NCBI GenBank assembly: GCA_001298575.1
Contig: LJCV01000244.1
Location: 1 to 64,000 of the forward strand
Source: Actinobacteria bacterium OK074
Lineage (GTDB): Bacteria > Actinomycetota > Actinomycetes > Streptomycetales > Streptomycetaceae
Length of the DNA: 64,000 nucleotides
Reading direction: 5' to 3'
Below the pieces are notes generated by a model. That model was not told the DNA's origin, made no database searches, and saw only the letters and a list, made by a program, of their open reading frames with translations. The translations under genes and the position numbers were made by a program. Shown piece after piece: positions 1 to 7,392 of the stretch. How positions within the stretch are numbered: position 1 is the stretch's first letter; every line of letters begins with the position of its first letter.

Positions 1-42
1 CCGCTTGCCCCAATGGAGAGCGAGGGACCGGGCGGCCCCTGA
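1..42 (+). CDS. C-terminal tail of an upstream gene (partial)
   Basis: In frame 1 the window opens with an open reading frame of 13 codons that ends in TGA at 40-42. It is followed within 10 bases by a strong hairpin, which is what the end of a plus-strand gene would look like. There is too little sequence to identify the product, and the frame choice rests only on the stop and terminator position. Confidence 0.3.
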   Translation, partial: PLAPMESEGPGGP

Positions 43-50
43 ACACGCCC

Positions 51-81
51 GGCGGGCCCTGGAGTGCACTCAGGGCCCGCC
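51..81. terminator. Perfect 11-bp stem hairpin
   Basis: GGCGGGCCCTG at 51-61 pairs with CAGGGCCCGCC at 71-81 across a 9-base loop. It lies just after the stop at 42 and is the likely terminator of the upstream plus-strand gene. There is no U-tract, as is usual in Streptomyces. Confidence 0.55.
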
Positions 82-94
82 GCTCCACGCACGA

Positions 95-132
95 AGCGGG
101 GCCCCGGTCTGGATCTGCCCCGGGGCCCCGCT
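95..132. terminator. Perfect 13-bp stem hairpin
   Basis: AGCGGGGCCCCGG at 95-107 pairs exactly with the segment 120-132 around a 12-base loop. It sits 33 bases past the stop of the minus-strand small gene at 165-329 and probably terminates it, back to back with the hairpin at 51-81 between two convergent genes. Confidence 0.6.
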
Positions 133-164
133 CCTGTTGCGAACCGATCGGCTGATCGGAAGCG

Positions 165-329
165 CTACACGCCGACCTCCACACCGTGGTCGGCGGCCAG
201 GCGGCGCAGGTCGTCGAGTTCGGCCTCCTCGACCTCCACGAGGAAGTCGTCGCCGCTCTCGCGCGCCCGCGTCAGGTCGGACTCGGTCGTCCTTATGCGC
301 TGCAGAAGTCCTGCGGTGAATGCGTCCAT
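165..329 (-). CDS. Small acidic helical protein, 54 aa, hypothetical
   Basis: This 54-residue protein starts MDAFTAGLLQRIRTTESDLTR and ends DHGVEVGV. It is highly charged and almost certainly all-helical, with one predicted amphipathic hairpin. The start is fixed by a GAGGGGG ribosome-binding site just upstream (minus strand) and third positions are GC-rich, so I regard it as a real gene. It is transcribed divergently from cutRS across a 540-base gap and is followed by a hairpin at 95-132. I do not recognise a domain, and no function is proposed. Confidence 0.65.
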   Translation of the reverse strand: MDAFTAGLLQRIRTTESDLTRARESGDDFLVEVEEAELDDLRRLAADHGVEVGV

Positions 330-871
330 GCTGCGCCCCCTCGTCCTGGGTCGTGGGTCGATGGCACGGGGGTGTGCCGTTCGGAAGGGGCGATCACGTC
401 TCTACAGGGTGCCCAGCGCTGCCCGTGCTGGGCGGCGACGGTGCCGGACACCCACGCCCGCCCTGCGGAAAGCGGATCGAGGCCCACCGGAAACGTGGCG
501 TGCCACATGCAGAGCGTGATCGCGGGGTGTAAACGGTCCTCCCCCCGCGTTCCGCCGTGGAAACCTCAACCGGAAGAGAAAATCTCGTATGCGCGGAAAC
601 GAGTTCGGTCACTGCGCGTAGACCCCAACAACGGCTCCAGGAAGGCCCCGAGAGGCGAAGATCCTGCGGATGCGGAGGCTTCGCGCCGAAGGCCCTCAGC
701 CGCCTTACAGCCGACTTATGGCCGAAAAGGGCAGGATGGAGTCTCACCATGACAGAGCGTGCCCGCAATGCGCCGAGACGGCAGCTACGCGGGTGGACAC
801 GCCGGGGAACCCCCGGGCACATCGCCCGGCGGTGACCGGACAGAGCAGAACACAGAGGAAGGACAAACGAC
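330..871. other. Intergenic region upstream of cutR
   Basis: This 540-base stretch separates the divergent 54-aa gene and cutR. It should hold both promoters, but I see no convincing -35/-10 pair. It contains a GC-rich fold around 811-835 close to cutR and a possible 27-codon leader ORF at 749-835 listed separately. No larger gene is supported. Confidence 0.4.
749..835 (+). CDS. Possible arginine-rich leader peptide before cutR
   Basis: An ATG at 749 preceded by GGAG opens a 27-codon frame that encodes a peptide with ten arginines (it begins MTERARNAPRRQLRG). It stops 36 bases before the cutR start. Its position invites a leader-peptide reading, but nothing beyond the ribosome-binding site and position supports expression. 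Arginine-rich frames arise readily in sequence this GC-rich. Confidence 0.2.
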   Translation: MTERARNAPRRQLRGWTRRGTPGHIARR

Positions 872-1525
872 GTGCGCGTACTCGTCGTCGAGGACGAGCA
901 ACTGCTCGCCGATGCGGTGGCCACCGGACTGCGCCGGGAGGCCATGGCCGTCGACGTCGTGTACGACGGTGCGGCCGCCCTGGAGCGCATCGGCGTCAAC
1001 GACTACGACGTGGTCGTCCTCGACCGCGACCTCCCGCTCGTGCACGGCGACGACGTCTGCCGCAAGATCGTCGAACTCGGCATGCCCACACGCGTGTTGA
1101 TGCTCACGGCCTCCGGTGACGTCAGCGACCGTGTGGAGGGCCTGGAGATCGGTGCCGACGACTACCTCCCCAAGCCCTTCGCGTTCAGCGAGCTGACGGC
1201 ACGCGTGCGTGCCCTCGGCCGCCGCACCAGCGTGCCGCTGCCGCCCGTCCTGGAGCGCGCGGGCATCAAGCTGGACCCCAACCGCCGGGAGGTCTTCCGC
1301 GACGGCAAGGAGGTCCAGCTCGCGCCCAAGGAGTTCGCCGTCCTGGAGGTGCTGATGCGCAGCGAGGGCGCCGTCGTCTCCGCGGAGCAGCTCCTGGAGA
1401 AGGCGTGGGACGAGAACACCGACCCCTTCACCAACGTGGTGCGGGTGACCGTCATGACCCTGCGCCGCAAGCTCGGCGAGCCACCCGTGATCGTCACCGT
1501 GCCCGGCTCCGGCTACCGGATCTGA
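872..1525 (+). CDS. cutR: Response regulator CutR (OmpR family)
   Basis: A 217-residue OmpR/PhoB-type response regulator. The receiver domain (about 1-115) has the acidic pair E7/D8, the phospho-acceptor D51 in VVLDRDLPL and the lysine in LPKPFAF. A winged-helix DNA-binding domain fills 125-217 and ends with the usual GSGYRI. GTG at 872 is chosen because GAGGAAGGA lies 9 bases upstream and the protein then begins at the first receiver strand. It is followed after 6 bases by the sensor kinase, so the two are one operon. Length and sequence fit Streptomyces CutR, first named for a copper-dependent melanin phenotype and later linked to antibiotic and secretion-stress control. The DNA target cannot be read from this window. 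Confidence 0.93.
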   Translation: MRVLVVEDEQLLADAVATGLRREAMAVDVVYDGAAALERIGVNDYDVVVLDRDLPLVHGDDVCRKIVELGMPTRVLMLTASGDVSDRVEGLEIGADDYLPKPFAFSELTARVRALGRRTSVPLPPVLERAGIKLDPNRREVFRDGKEVQLAPKEFAVLEVLMRSEGAVVSAEQLLEKAWDENTDPFTNVVRVTVMTLRRKLGEPPVIVTVPGSGYRI

Positions 1526-1531
1526 GCAGCC

Positions 1532-2782
1532 GTGGCCACGACACCCGCTCCGCCCGCCCCCGCGGCCCCGCCCAAGCCCACCTGGGACCCCCGCAGGCCG
1601 GCGCCCAACCTCCCCTGGCTGCGCCCGACCATCCGCATACGGCTCACGCTGCTGTACGGCGGCATGTTCCTGATCGCGGGCATCCTGCTGCTCTCGATCA
1701 TCTACCTGCTCGCCGCGCAGGCCCTGCGGACCGGCAGCGAACCGCTCTTCAAGATCATCGGTGGCACGGAGATCAAGGTCTCCAGCGACTCCTGCCCCGC
1801 GGTGAACGACGGGCAGTCGCTGACGACCTTCAACTCCGCGATCAGCGACTGCATCGACCACCAGCGCCAGGCCGCCCTGGACAACCTCCTCAGCCGCTCC
1901 CTGCTCGCGCTGCTCGGCCTCGCGATCATCGCGTTCGCCTTCGGCTACGCCATGGCCGGGCGCGTCCTGTCGCCGCTGGGCCGGATCACCCGCACCGCGC
2001 GCGCGGTGGCCGGTTCGGACCTGTCCCGCCGCATCGAGCTGGACGGGCCCGACGACGAGCTGAAGGAACTCGCCGACACCTTCGACGACATGCTGGAGCG
2101 GCTGCAGCGGGCCTTCACCGCCCAGCAGCGCTTCGTCGGCAACGCCTCGCACGAGCTGCGCACGCCGCTGGCGATCAACCGCACGCTGCTGGAGGTCCAC
2201 CTCTCCGACCCCGGCGCCCCGATGGAACTCCAGCAGCTCGGCAAGACGCTGCTGGCCACCAACGAACGCAGCGAGCAGCTCGTCGAGGGTCTGCTGCTGC
2301 TCGCCCGCAGCGACAACCAGATCGTCGAGCGCAAGCCCGTCGACCTCGCCGAGGTGGCCACCCAGGCCATCGACCAGACCCTCACGGAGGCTGCGGCCAA
2401 GGGCGTGGAGTTCCGCGGCCGGCGCGCCCCCGCGGTCGTCCAGGGCAACGGCGTACTGCTGGAGCGGATCGCCCTGAACCTGGTCCAGAACGCGGTGCGC
2501 TACAACGTGCCCGAGGGCGGCTGGGTCGAGGTGGCCACCGAGGTGCAGCACGGACAGGCGGTCCTGATCGTCTCGAACACGGGTCCCGTGGTTCCCGCGT
2601 ACGAGATCGACAACCTTTTCGAGCCCTTCCGGCGTCTTCGTACGGAGCGGACGGGCAGTGACAAGGGGGTGGGGCTGGGCCTGTCCATCGTGCGGTCCGT
2701 GGCCCGCGCCCACGGCGGCCACATCGCCGCCCAGCCCCGCGAGGGGGGTGGGCTCGTCATGCGGGTCGCCCTGCCCATGTGA
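1532..2782 (+). CDS. cutS: Sensor histidine kinase CutS
   Basis: A 416-residue membrane histidine kinase partnered with CutR. A proline/alanine-rich cytoplasmic N-terminus (1-33) leads into TM1 (about 35-62), a small extracellular domain (about 66-118), TM2 (about 120-142) and a HAMP linker. The HisKA box is ASHELRTPLA with phospho-accepting H207, and the ATPase domain has the N box (LNLVQNAVRY) and G boxes (GVGLGLSIV). The extracellular loop has only two cysteines, C88 and C107, which could form one disulfide. That fits published suggestions that CutS senses the redox state of the secretion environment. The GTG start at 1532 lies 6 bases past the cutR stop with no strong Shine-Dalgarno, consistent with coupled translation. 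Confidence 0.93.
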   Translation: MATTPAPPAPAAPPKPTWDPRRPAPNLPWLRPTIRIRLTLLYGGMFLIAGILLLSIIYLLAAQALRTGSEPLFKIIGGTEIKVSSDSCPAVNDGQSLTTFNSAISDCIDHQRQAALDNLLSRSLLALLGLAIIAFAFGYAMAGRVLSPLGRITRTARAVAGSDLSRRIELDGPDDELKELADTFDDMLERLQRAFTAQQRFVGNASHELRTPLAINRTLLEVHLSDPGAPMELQQLGKTLLATNERSEQLVEGLLLLARSDNQIVERKPVDLAEVATQAIDQTLTEAAAKGVEFRGRRAPAVVQGNGVLLERIALNLVQNAVRYNVPEGGWVEVATEVQHGQAVLIVSNTGPVVPAYEIDNLFEPFRRLRTERTGSDKGVGLGLSIVRSVARAHGGHIAAQPREGGGLVMRVALPM

Positions 2783-3276
2783 GAAACGGCCGGAGAATAC
2801 GGGAAGCAGCTGATGGGCGGGTGGGAACAGATCCGTGGTGTGGCCATGGGATCATGGCGTGGTCCGGACCGCGATCACGAAGCGCTGTTCGCTTTGCGCG
2901 GAATTTTCGGGTTCCCCGTGAGGTCGTGGCGGATCTTCGAGACGCGCGGCTCGTGTGTGATCAGTCACAACGGTGATTTTCCGGCCATCTACTTTCCGTG
3001 ATCATGCGTGTTCCCATAAGGCCGGAAAATCCGGGTTTTCCAGGGGTCCGATCACGGGAAGTACCCGGTGAGGGTGCCTTTGGACTGCGGCCCATGGACC
3101 GTGTACGGTCCGGTTCGCCATCCCAGCCGATCACTCGAGAGGGGGCCGGTTGGGTGTCGATTGAGTAACAGACCTTGATGTGAGGCAAAATCTCCGCCTC
3201 GAGGCGGGCACAAGTCCGGCCTCTCACGCGTTACGTGCGCTGGAGACACCGCAGAGACCCAGAGGGGGAGAGCGAA
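2783..3276. other. Structured 494-base intergenic region
   Basis: No gene is visible here, but the region is unusually A/T-rich for this genome and full of dyads. These are a CRP-like site TGTGTGATCAGTCACA at 2954-2969, an 11-bp inverted repeat at 2976-2986/3020-3030 with a competing hairpin at 3024-3041, a hairpin GGACCG-TGTA-CGGTCC at 3096-3111, and a 14-bp palindrome CCGCCTCGAGGCGG at 3194-3207. It must hold the promoter of the DUF4193 gene, and could hold a small RNA or a long structured leader. Confidence 0.5.
2976..3041. promoter_or_regulatory. Inverted repeat with a mutually exclusive alternative hairpin
   Basis: ATTTTCCGGCC at 2976-2986 pairs perfectly with 3020-3030 over a 33-base loop. 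The right arm can instead pair as GGAAAA (3024-3029) with TTTTCC (3036-3041). Two alternative stems sharing an arm are typical of attenuators, but a paired protein-binding site would look the same. Confidence 0.35.
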
Positions 3277-3573
3277 ATGGCAACCGATTACGACACCCCA
3301 CGCAAGACCGACGACGATGTCGACTCCGACAGCCTTGAAGAACTCAAGGCCAGGCGGAACGACAAGTCGACGTCGTCGGTCGACGTCGATGAATTCGAGG
3401 CCGCCGAAGGTCTCGAACTGCCCGGGGCCGACCTCTCGAACGAGGAGTTGGCCGTCCGGGTGCTGCCCAAGCAGCAGGACGAGTTCACGTGCATGAGCTG
3501 CTTCCTGGTGCACCACCGCAGCCAGCTGGCCCGAGAGAAGAACGGTCAGCCGATCTGCCGCGACTGCGACTGA
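3277..3573 (+). CDS. DUF4193 family protein, 98 aa
   Basis: A short acidic protein whose first 70 residues are rich in D, E and S and probably disordered. The last 28 residues carry two CxxC knuckles (C72/C75 and C94/C97) that look like a zinc ribbon. This is the actinobacterial DUF4193 family, of unknown function. The ATG at 3277 is preceded by GGGGGAGAG at ideal distance, which rules out the longer in-frame start at 3235. The gene lies 13 bases upstream of the next CDS in the same direction, so they are probably co-transcribed. The neighbourhood with DUF3093 and dut is conserved in actinobacteria. Confidence 0.9.
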   Translation: MATDYDTPRKTDDDVDSDSLEELKARRNDKSTSSVDVDEFEAAEGLELPGADLSNEELAVRVLPKQQDEFTCMSCFLVHHRSQLAREKNGQPICRDCD

Positions 3574-3586
3574 GGGCGGGTCGGCC

Positions 3587-4609
3587 GTGACTGGCTCGAC
3601 CCCTCCTCGGAAGCGCCGCTTCCGCAAGACCGCGGAAGCGGACCAAGGGCCGTACGAAGAAGGCCCTCACGGCGTGCATGACGACGAGCGGGGCTCCGCA
3701 GGCCCGGGAAAGCCGGCGGATCCACAGGATCCGGGACGTCCGGGAGGCCCGGGAGCCTCGCTCGAAGCAGCGCACGCCCACGACGCGCGGACGGACGCCA
3801 CGGATCCCGTGGCCGACTCCGTGCCACCCGCGGGGCTCCCCGTCCCCGCAGCCGCCCCCGAGCGGCCTCTGGCGCGCCGTGTGGCCGCCGTACGGGACGG
3901 CGTGCGGGAAAGCGTCCGCAAGGGCGCCCAGAAGGGCGGCAGCCGGGCCAGGGCGGGCCTCGGGTACCTCGCCGACCGCATCATCGAGAACGCCCCCAGA
4001 ATCCCCGTACGCGACCTCGACACCCTGCGCGCGCACTTCCCGGGCCTCGGGCCCGAGGAACTCGCCGACAAACTCGTCACCGGCGCCGCGGCCGCCACGG
4101 CCACCGTAGGCGCGGGAGTCGGCGCGGCCGCCATGCTGCCGGTGCCGCCCGCCATGCCCGCGGAACTGGCCGCCGAGATCACCGGTGTCGCCGCGATCGA
4201 GATGAAACTGATCGCCGAACTGCACGAGGTCTACGGGCTGCGGCCGTCGGGCACGCTCGGCCAGCGCAGCACCGCGTATCTGCGGGTCTGGTCGGGGGAG
4301 CGGGGCATCGACGTGACGAAACCGTCGACGGTCGGCGTCGCCATGGGCGGCCCGCTCAAGCGCGAACTGCGGCAGCAGATCATGAAACGGGTGATCCGGG
4401 ACCTGCCGAACCTGGCGCCGTTCATGGTGGGCGCCGCCGTCGGCGCGGTCATGAACCGCCGGGACACCAAACGGCTCGCGGAGCGGATCCGCAAGGACCT
4501 GCGCAAGGCCCAGGTGCCCTGGGACGCGCTGCCGGGGCTGCCGCCGCTGGAGAAGCCGAAGGACCCGCTGCCCCTGGAACCGGGCGGCCCGGAGGAGAAC
4601 GGACGCTGA
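3587..4609 (+). CDS. Conserved hypothetical protein, 340 aa
   Basis: The first 110 or so residues are low-complexity, rich in P, G, E and A, and probably disordered. The remainder is a compact helical domain that includes an Ala/Gly/Val-rich stretch (about 165-200, containing VGAGVGAAAMLPVPPAMPAE) and a second around 283-292 (FMVGAAVGAVMN). These could be membrane-associated helices, loosely like EcsC-type proteins, but I cannot assign a family. GTG at 3587 is the first start after the DUF4193 gene. GAGGGCGGG upstream is a modest ribosome-binding site. Coding character is strong throughout. Confidence 0.75.
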   Translation: MTGSTPPRKRRFRKTAEADQGPYEEGPHGVHDDERGSAGPGKPADPQDPGRPGGPGASLEAAHAHDARTDATDPVADSVPPAGLPVPAAAPERPLARRVAAVRDGVRESVRKGAQKGGSRARAGLGYLADRIIENAPRIPVRDLDTLRAHFPGLGPEELADKLVTGAAAATATVGAGVGAAAMLPVPPAMPAELAAEITGVAAIEMKLIAELHEVYGLRPSGTLGQRSTAYLRVWSGERGIDVTKPSTVGVAMGGPLKRELRQQIMKRVIRDLPNLAPFMVGAAVGAVMNRRDTKRLAERIRKDLRKAQVPWDALPGLPPLEKPKDPLPLEPGGPEENGR

Positions 4610-4646
4610 GGGTGCGTTTTCGGCCGCGGGATGTGTGGCGGACGAC

Positions 4647-4672
4647 CGGCGGATACGGGACAACCTCCGCCG
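4647..4672. terminator. Weak hairpin between convergent genes
   Basis: CGGCGGA at 4647-4653 pairs with TCCGCCG at 4666-4672. It lies between the convergent genes ending at 4609 and 4737, where a bidirectional terminator is expected, but the stem is only 7 bp. Confidence 0.3.
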
Positions 4673-4736
4673 AAGCCTCCGGTGCGACCCTCCCGAAAGA
4701 GCCGAAAGCCGAGCACCTCCTGAAAGAGGAGCCCTG

Positions 4737-5207
4737 CTACGCCTCCGGCGCCTCCGCCCGCGCCGCCTTCAGCGCCTCGGTCAGGCGCTCGGGCTCCCGC
4801 GTCGACAGGTACAGGTACGGCGTCGGGTCCGCCGGGTCGGTGACCTCGACCTTCAGGGCCGTGGGGATGTACGCGCGCAGCAGCATGAAGGCGCGCGGGT
4901 TCGCCTTGTACGTCCGCCATGCCTGGGCCTCCTCGCGGTCGAGGGTCACCGCGTCGCCCAGGGCCGTCACCGGGATCTTCGCCTCGCCCGCGACCAGCGA
5001 GCCGCCCACCACCCGGATCCGCACCGAGCCGTACGAACTGGCCACGATCGCCGACACCGCCGTACCGCCCACCAGGCCGCCCAGCATCGGCAGGGTGCCG
5101 AAGGGCAGGAACGTCAGGGCCAGCATGAGGCCCACCACGAGGGAGCCCACCCACCACGTACGGGGGGCGGTGAGTCGTTCTTCGTACGGCGACGCGGAAA
5201 GCTGCAT
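4737..5207 (-). CDS. DUF3093 membrane protein, 156 aa
   Basis: After about 18 residues the protein has two closely spaced hydrophobic segments (about 20-37 and 40-58) forming a membrane hairpin. A soluble beta-rich domain follows, with a Trp/Tyr/Lys motif (AWRTYKANPRAF) and a short C-terminal helix. Length and layout fit the actinobacterial DUF3093 family, of unknown function. It is divergent from the thioesterase gene with only 58 bases between the starts, so the two promoters overlap. Confidence 0.85.
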   Translation of the reverse strand: MQLSASPYEERLTAPRTWWVGSLVVGLMLALTFLPFGTLPMLGGLVGGTAVSAIVASSYGSVRIRVVGGSLVAGEAKIPVTALGDAVTLDREEAQAWRTYKANPRAFMLLRAYIPTALKVEVTDPADPTPYLYLSTREPERLTEALKAARAEAPEA

Positions 5208-5265
5208 GGGGCCAAGTCTGGCAGGGTGTCGGAAGCCCGCCGACGCGCGGGTAAGGTCTGCGGCT

Positions 5266-5850
5266 GTGAGTGGTACTTCCGCGGCTCTCCAGCCTCCGGC
5301 CGACGCCCGGACCCCGGTGCGGCACCCCGACGCACCCGCCCCCGGCCAACCGCTCGGCGCGCACTACGACCAGTGCTTCGGCTGCGGCGACCAGCAGGCC
5401 CACGGGCTGCACCTGGCGGTGCGGGCCGGGGAGGGCGTGACGATCACCGCCGAGTTCACCGTGACCGCCGCCCACCAGGGCGCGCCCGGGCTCGCGCACG
5501 GCGGAGTCCTGGCCAGCGCCCTGGACGAGGCGCTCGGCTCGCTCAACTGGCTGCTGCGCACGATCGCCGTGACCGGCCGGCTCGAAACCGAGTACGTGCG
5601 GCCGGTACCGGTGGGCACCGTGCTGCACCTGGAGGCCGAGGCCACCGCGGTGGCCGGACGGAAGATCTACTCGACCGCGACCGGACGCGTGGGCGGCCCC
5701 GAGGGACCCGTCGCGGTCCGCGCCAACGCCCTGTTCGTCCAGGTCCCCATCGACCATTTCATCGACCACGGCCGCCCGGAGGAGACCCGGGCCGTCCTGG
5801 ACGACCCGGACCAACTCCGGCGCGCACGTGCCTTCGAGGTGAACCCGTGA
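5266..5850 (+). CDS. PaaI-type hotdog-fold thioesterase
   Basis: A 194-residue protein whose core (about 25-165) is a single hotdog domain of the acyl-CoA thioesterase/PaaI superfamily. It has a CFGCG signature near the N-terminus, the helix motif LAHGGVLASALDEALG with the HGG turn, and the strand ETEYVRPVPVGTVL. It probably hydrolyses an acyl- or aryl-CoA, but the substrate cannot be inferred. GTG at 5266 has no Shine-Dalgarno; TAAGGT lies about 10 bases upstream as a possible -10, so the mRNA may be leaderless. Its stop overlaps the dut start. Confidence 0.85.
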   Translation: MSGTSAALQPPADARTPVRHPDAPAPGQPLGAHYDQCFGCGDQQAHGLHLAVRAGEGVTITAEFTVTAAHQGAPGLAHGGVLASALDEALGSLNWLLRTIAVTGRLETEYVRPVPVGTVLHLEAEATAVAGRKIYSTATGRVGGPEGPVAVRANALFVQVPIDHFIDHGRPEETRAVLDDPDQLRRARAFEVNP

Positions 5851-6416
5851 GCCCTGCCCCCGCTCCTGCCGCCTTTGCCGCGGCCCCCGTTGACGTACAG
5901 ATCCGGCGCGTCGACCCCGACGTACCCCTGCCGTCGTACGCGCATCCGGGCGATGCCGGAGCCGATCTGCGCACCACCGAGAGCCGCGAACTGGCGCCCG
6001 GTGAGCGGGCCGTGCTGCCCACCGGAGTGGCGCTCGCGCTGCCCGAGGGATACGCCGCCTTCGTGCACCCCCGGTCGGGCCTGGCCGCCCGCTGCGGTGT
6101 CGCGCTGGTGAATGCCCCGGGGACGGTTGATGCCGGGTACCGTGGGGAGATCAAGGTGATCGTGGTGAATCTCGACCCGCGCGAGTCCGTGCGGTTCGAG
6201 CGCTTCGACCGGATTGCCCAACTGGTCGTCCAGCAGGTCGAGAAGGTCCGCTTCCACGAGGTCGCGGAACTTCCCGGCTCGGCGCGGGCCGAGGGGGGCT
6301 TCGGGTCCACCGGCGGGCATGCCGCGGTGGGCGACGCAAGCGGTCATGCCGCAGTGGGCGGCACTACGGGTGGGAATCGATACGCTTCGGTCGTATCCGA
6401 CCGGGAAGGACAGTGA
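5847..6416 (+). CDS. dut: Deoxyuridine 5'-triphosphate nucleotidohydrolase (dUTPase)
   Basis: Trimeric dUTPase converts dUTP to dUMP and pyrophosphate. All five motifs are present in order: AGADLRT (I), PRSGLA (II), GTVDAGYRGEIKV (III, with the uracil-binding region and catalytic Asp), RIAQLVV (IV) and the P-loop-like GFGSTG (V). The protein is 189 residues because of a 15-residue N-terminal extension and a 32-residue Gly/Ala/His tail after motif V. That tail contains a duplicated GHAAVG encoded by an imperfect 21-bp DNA repeat. GTG at 5847 overlaps the preceding TGA, indicating translational coupling. Confidence 0.95.
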   Translation: MSPAPAPAAFAAAPVDVQIRRVDPDVPLPSYAHPGDAGADLRTTESRELAPGERAVLPTGVALALPEGYAAFVHPRSGLAARCGVALVNAPGTVDAGYRGEIKVIVVNLDPRESVRFERFDRIAQLVVQQVEKVRFHEVAELPGSARAEGGFGSTGGHAAVGDASGHAAVGGTTGGNRYASVVSDREGQ

Positions 6417-6417
6417 C

Positions 6418-7185
6418 GTGTTCGGACGTCGCAAGAAGAAGGGTGCCGCCGACGACGCGGCGGGCGAGGCCGAGCAGGTCGTCGACGGCGTCGACACTGA
6501 GGCGGACGAGGAAGACGGCGAGCGCGAGCCCCTGCGGCTCGAACCGGCGCCGCGGCCCGAAGGGCCCTGGGACGGCTCGGAGGTGGACGACCCGAGCGAG
6601 GGCCGGGTCGACCTCGGCGGCCTGTTCGTGCCCGGAGTCGACGGCATGGAGCTGCGGGTGGAGGTCGCGGGCGACGCGATCGTCGCGGCCACCGTCGTCC
6701 TGCGCGACAGCGCGGTCCAGCTGCAGGCGTTCGCGGCTCCCAAGCGCGAGGGCATCTGGGGCGAGGTACGCGCGGAGATCGCCTCCGGCATCACCCAGCA
6801 GGGCGGTGTCATCGACGAGGTGGAGGGCCCGCTGGGCTGGGAGCTGCGGGCCCAGGTGCCCGTCCAACTGCCGGACGGCACGGGCGGGTTCCAGGTCGTG
6901 CGGTTCGTGGGCGTGGACGGTCCCCGCTGGTTCCTGCGCGGAGTGATCTCCGGGCAGGGCGCGGTGCAGCCGCAGGCCGCCGGGCTGCTCGAACAGATCT
7001 TCAGGGACACGGTCGTGCTGCGCGGCGACGGGCCGATGGCCCCCCGCGACCCGATCGTCCTGAAGCTGCCGAACGACGCGCAGATGGTCCCCGAGGGCGT
7101 CCAGCAGGAGGACCAGAGCGGCTCGCGCTTCTCCGGCGGCATGGGGCAGCTCCAGCGCGGACCGGAGATCACCGAGGTGCGCTGA
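6418..7185 (+). CDS. DUF3710 family protein, 255 aa
   Basis: GTG at 6418 follows GGGAAGGA and lies immediately after the dut stop, so the genes share an operon. A basic start (MFGRRKKK) leads into an acidic linker (about 10-60), then a single alpha/beta domain (about 65-230) typical of the actinobacterial DUF3710 family, of unknown function. The conserved WFLRGVISG and RDPIVLKLP segments are present. The association with dut is conserved, but gives no specific biochemical hint. Confidence 0.88.
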   Translation: MFGRRKKKGAADDAAGEAEQVVDGVDTEADEEDGEREPLRLEPAPRPEGPWDGSEVDDPSEGRVDLGGLFVPGVDGMELRVEVAGDAIVAATVVLRDSAVQLQAFAAPKREGIWGEVRAEIASGITQQGGVIDEVEGPLGWELRAQVPVQLPDGTGGFQVVRFVGVDGPRWFLRGVISGQGAVQPQAAGLLEQIFRDTVVLRGDGPMAPRDPIVLKLPNDAQMVPEGVQQEDQSGSRFSGGMGQLQRGPEITEVR

Positions 7186-7226
7186 GGCCGTCACAGGACC
7201 GCAGAAGTCGTACGGATGTACGGAGT

Positions 7227-7256
7227 GGGCCGCGTTCCCCGACGGGGGCGCGGCCC
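7227..7256. terminator. Hairpin terminator after the DUF3710 gene
   Basis: GGGCCGCG at 7227-7234 pairs with CGCGGCCC at 7249-7256. The loop can extend the stem with CCCC/GGGG. It separates the dut operon from kdpDE. Confidence 0.7.
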
Positions 7257-7392
7257 TCGTCGTGCGAGGGGCCGGGTGTCGTCAGGGTTGCGTCAAAGAC
7301 GTCCGCCGACGCGCTCACCACCCCTTTTGCCGGGATCCTGGGACGTATCGTCGACGCAGTGTGTGCGGTGGTGACGGGAAGACAATAGGACC

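Noticed and set aside
785..2722. A 645-codon minus-strand frame across cutRS
   Set aside because: Shadow of two clear two-component genes; composition without any recognisable motif.
4635..5846. Long 5' extension of the dut frame
   Set aside because: It runs through the DUF3093 and thioesterase genes out of frame. dut starts at the GTG overlapping the thioesterase stop, and motif I follows soon after.
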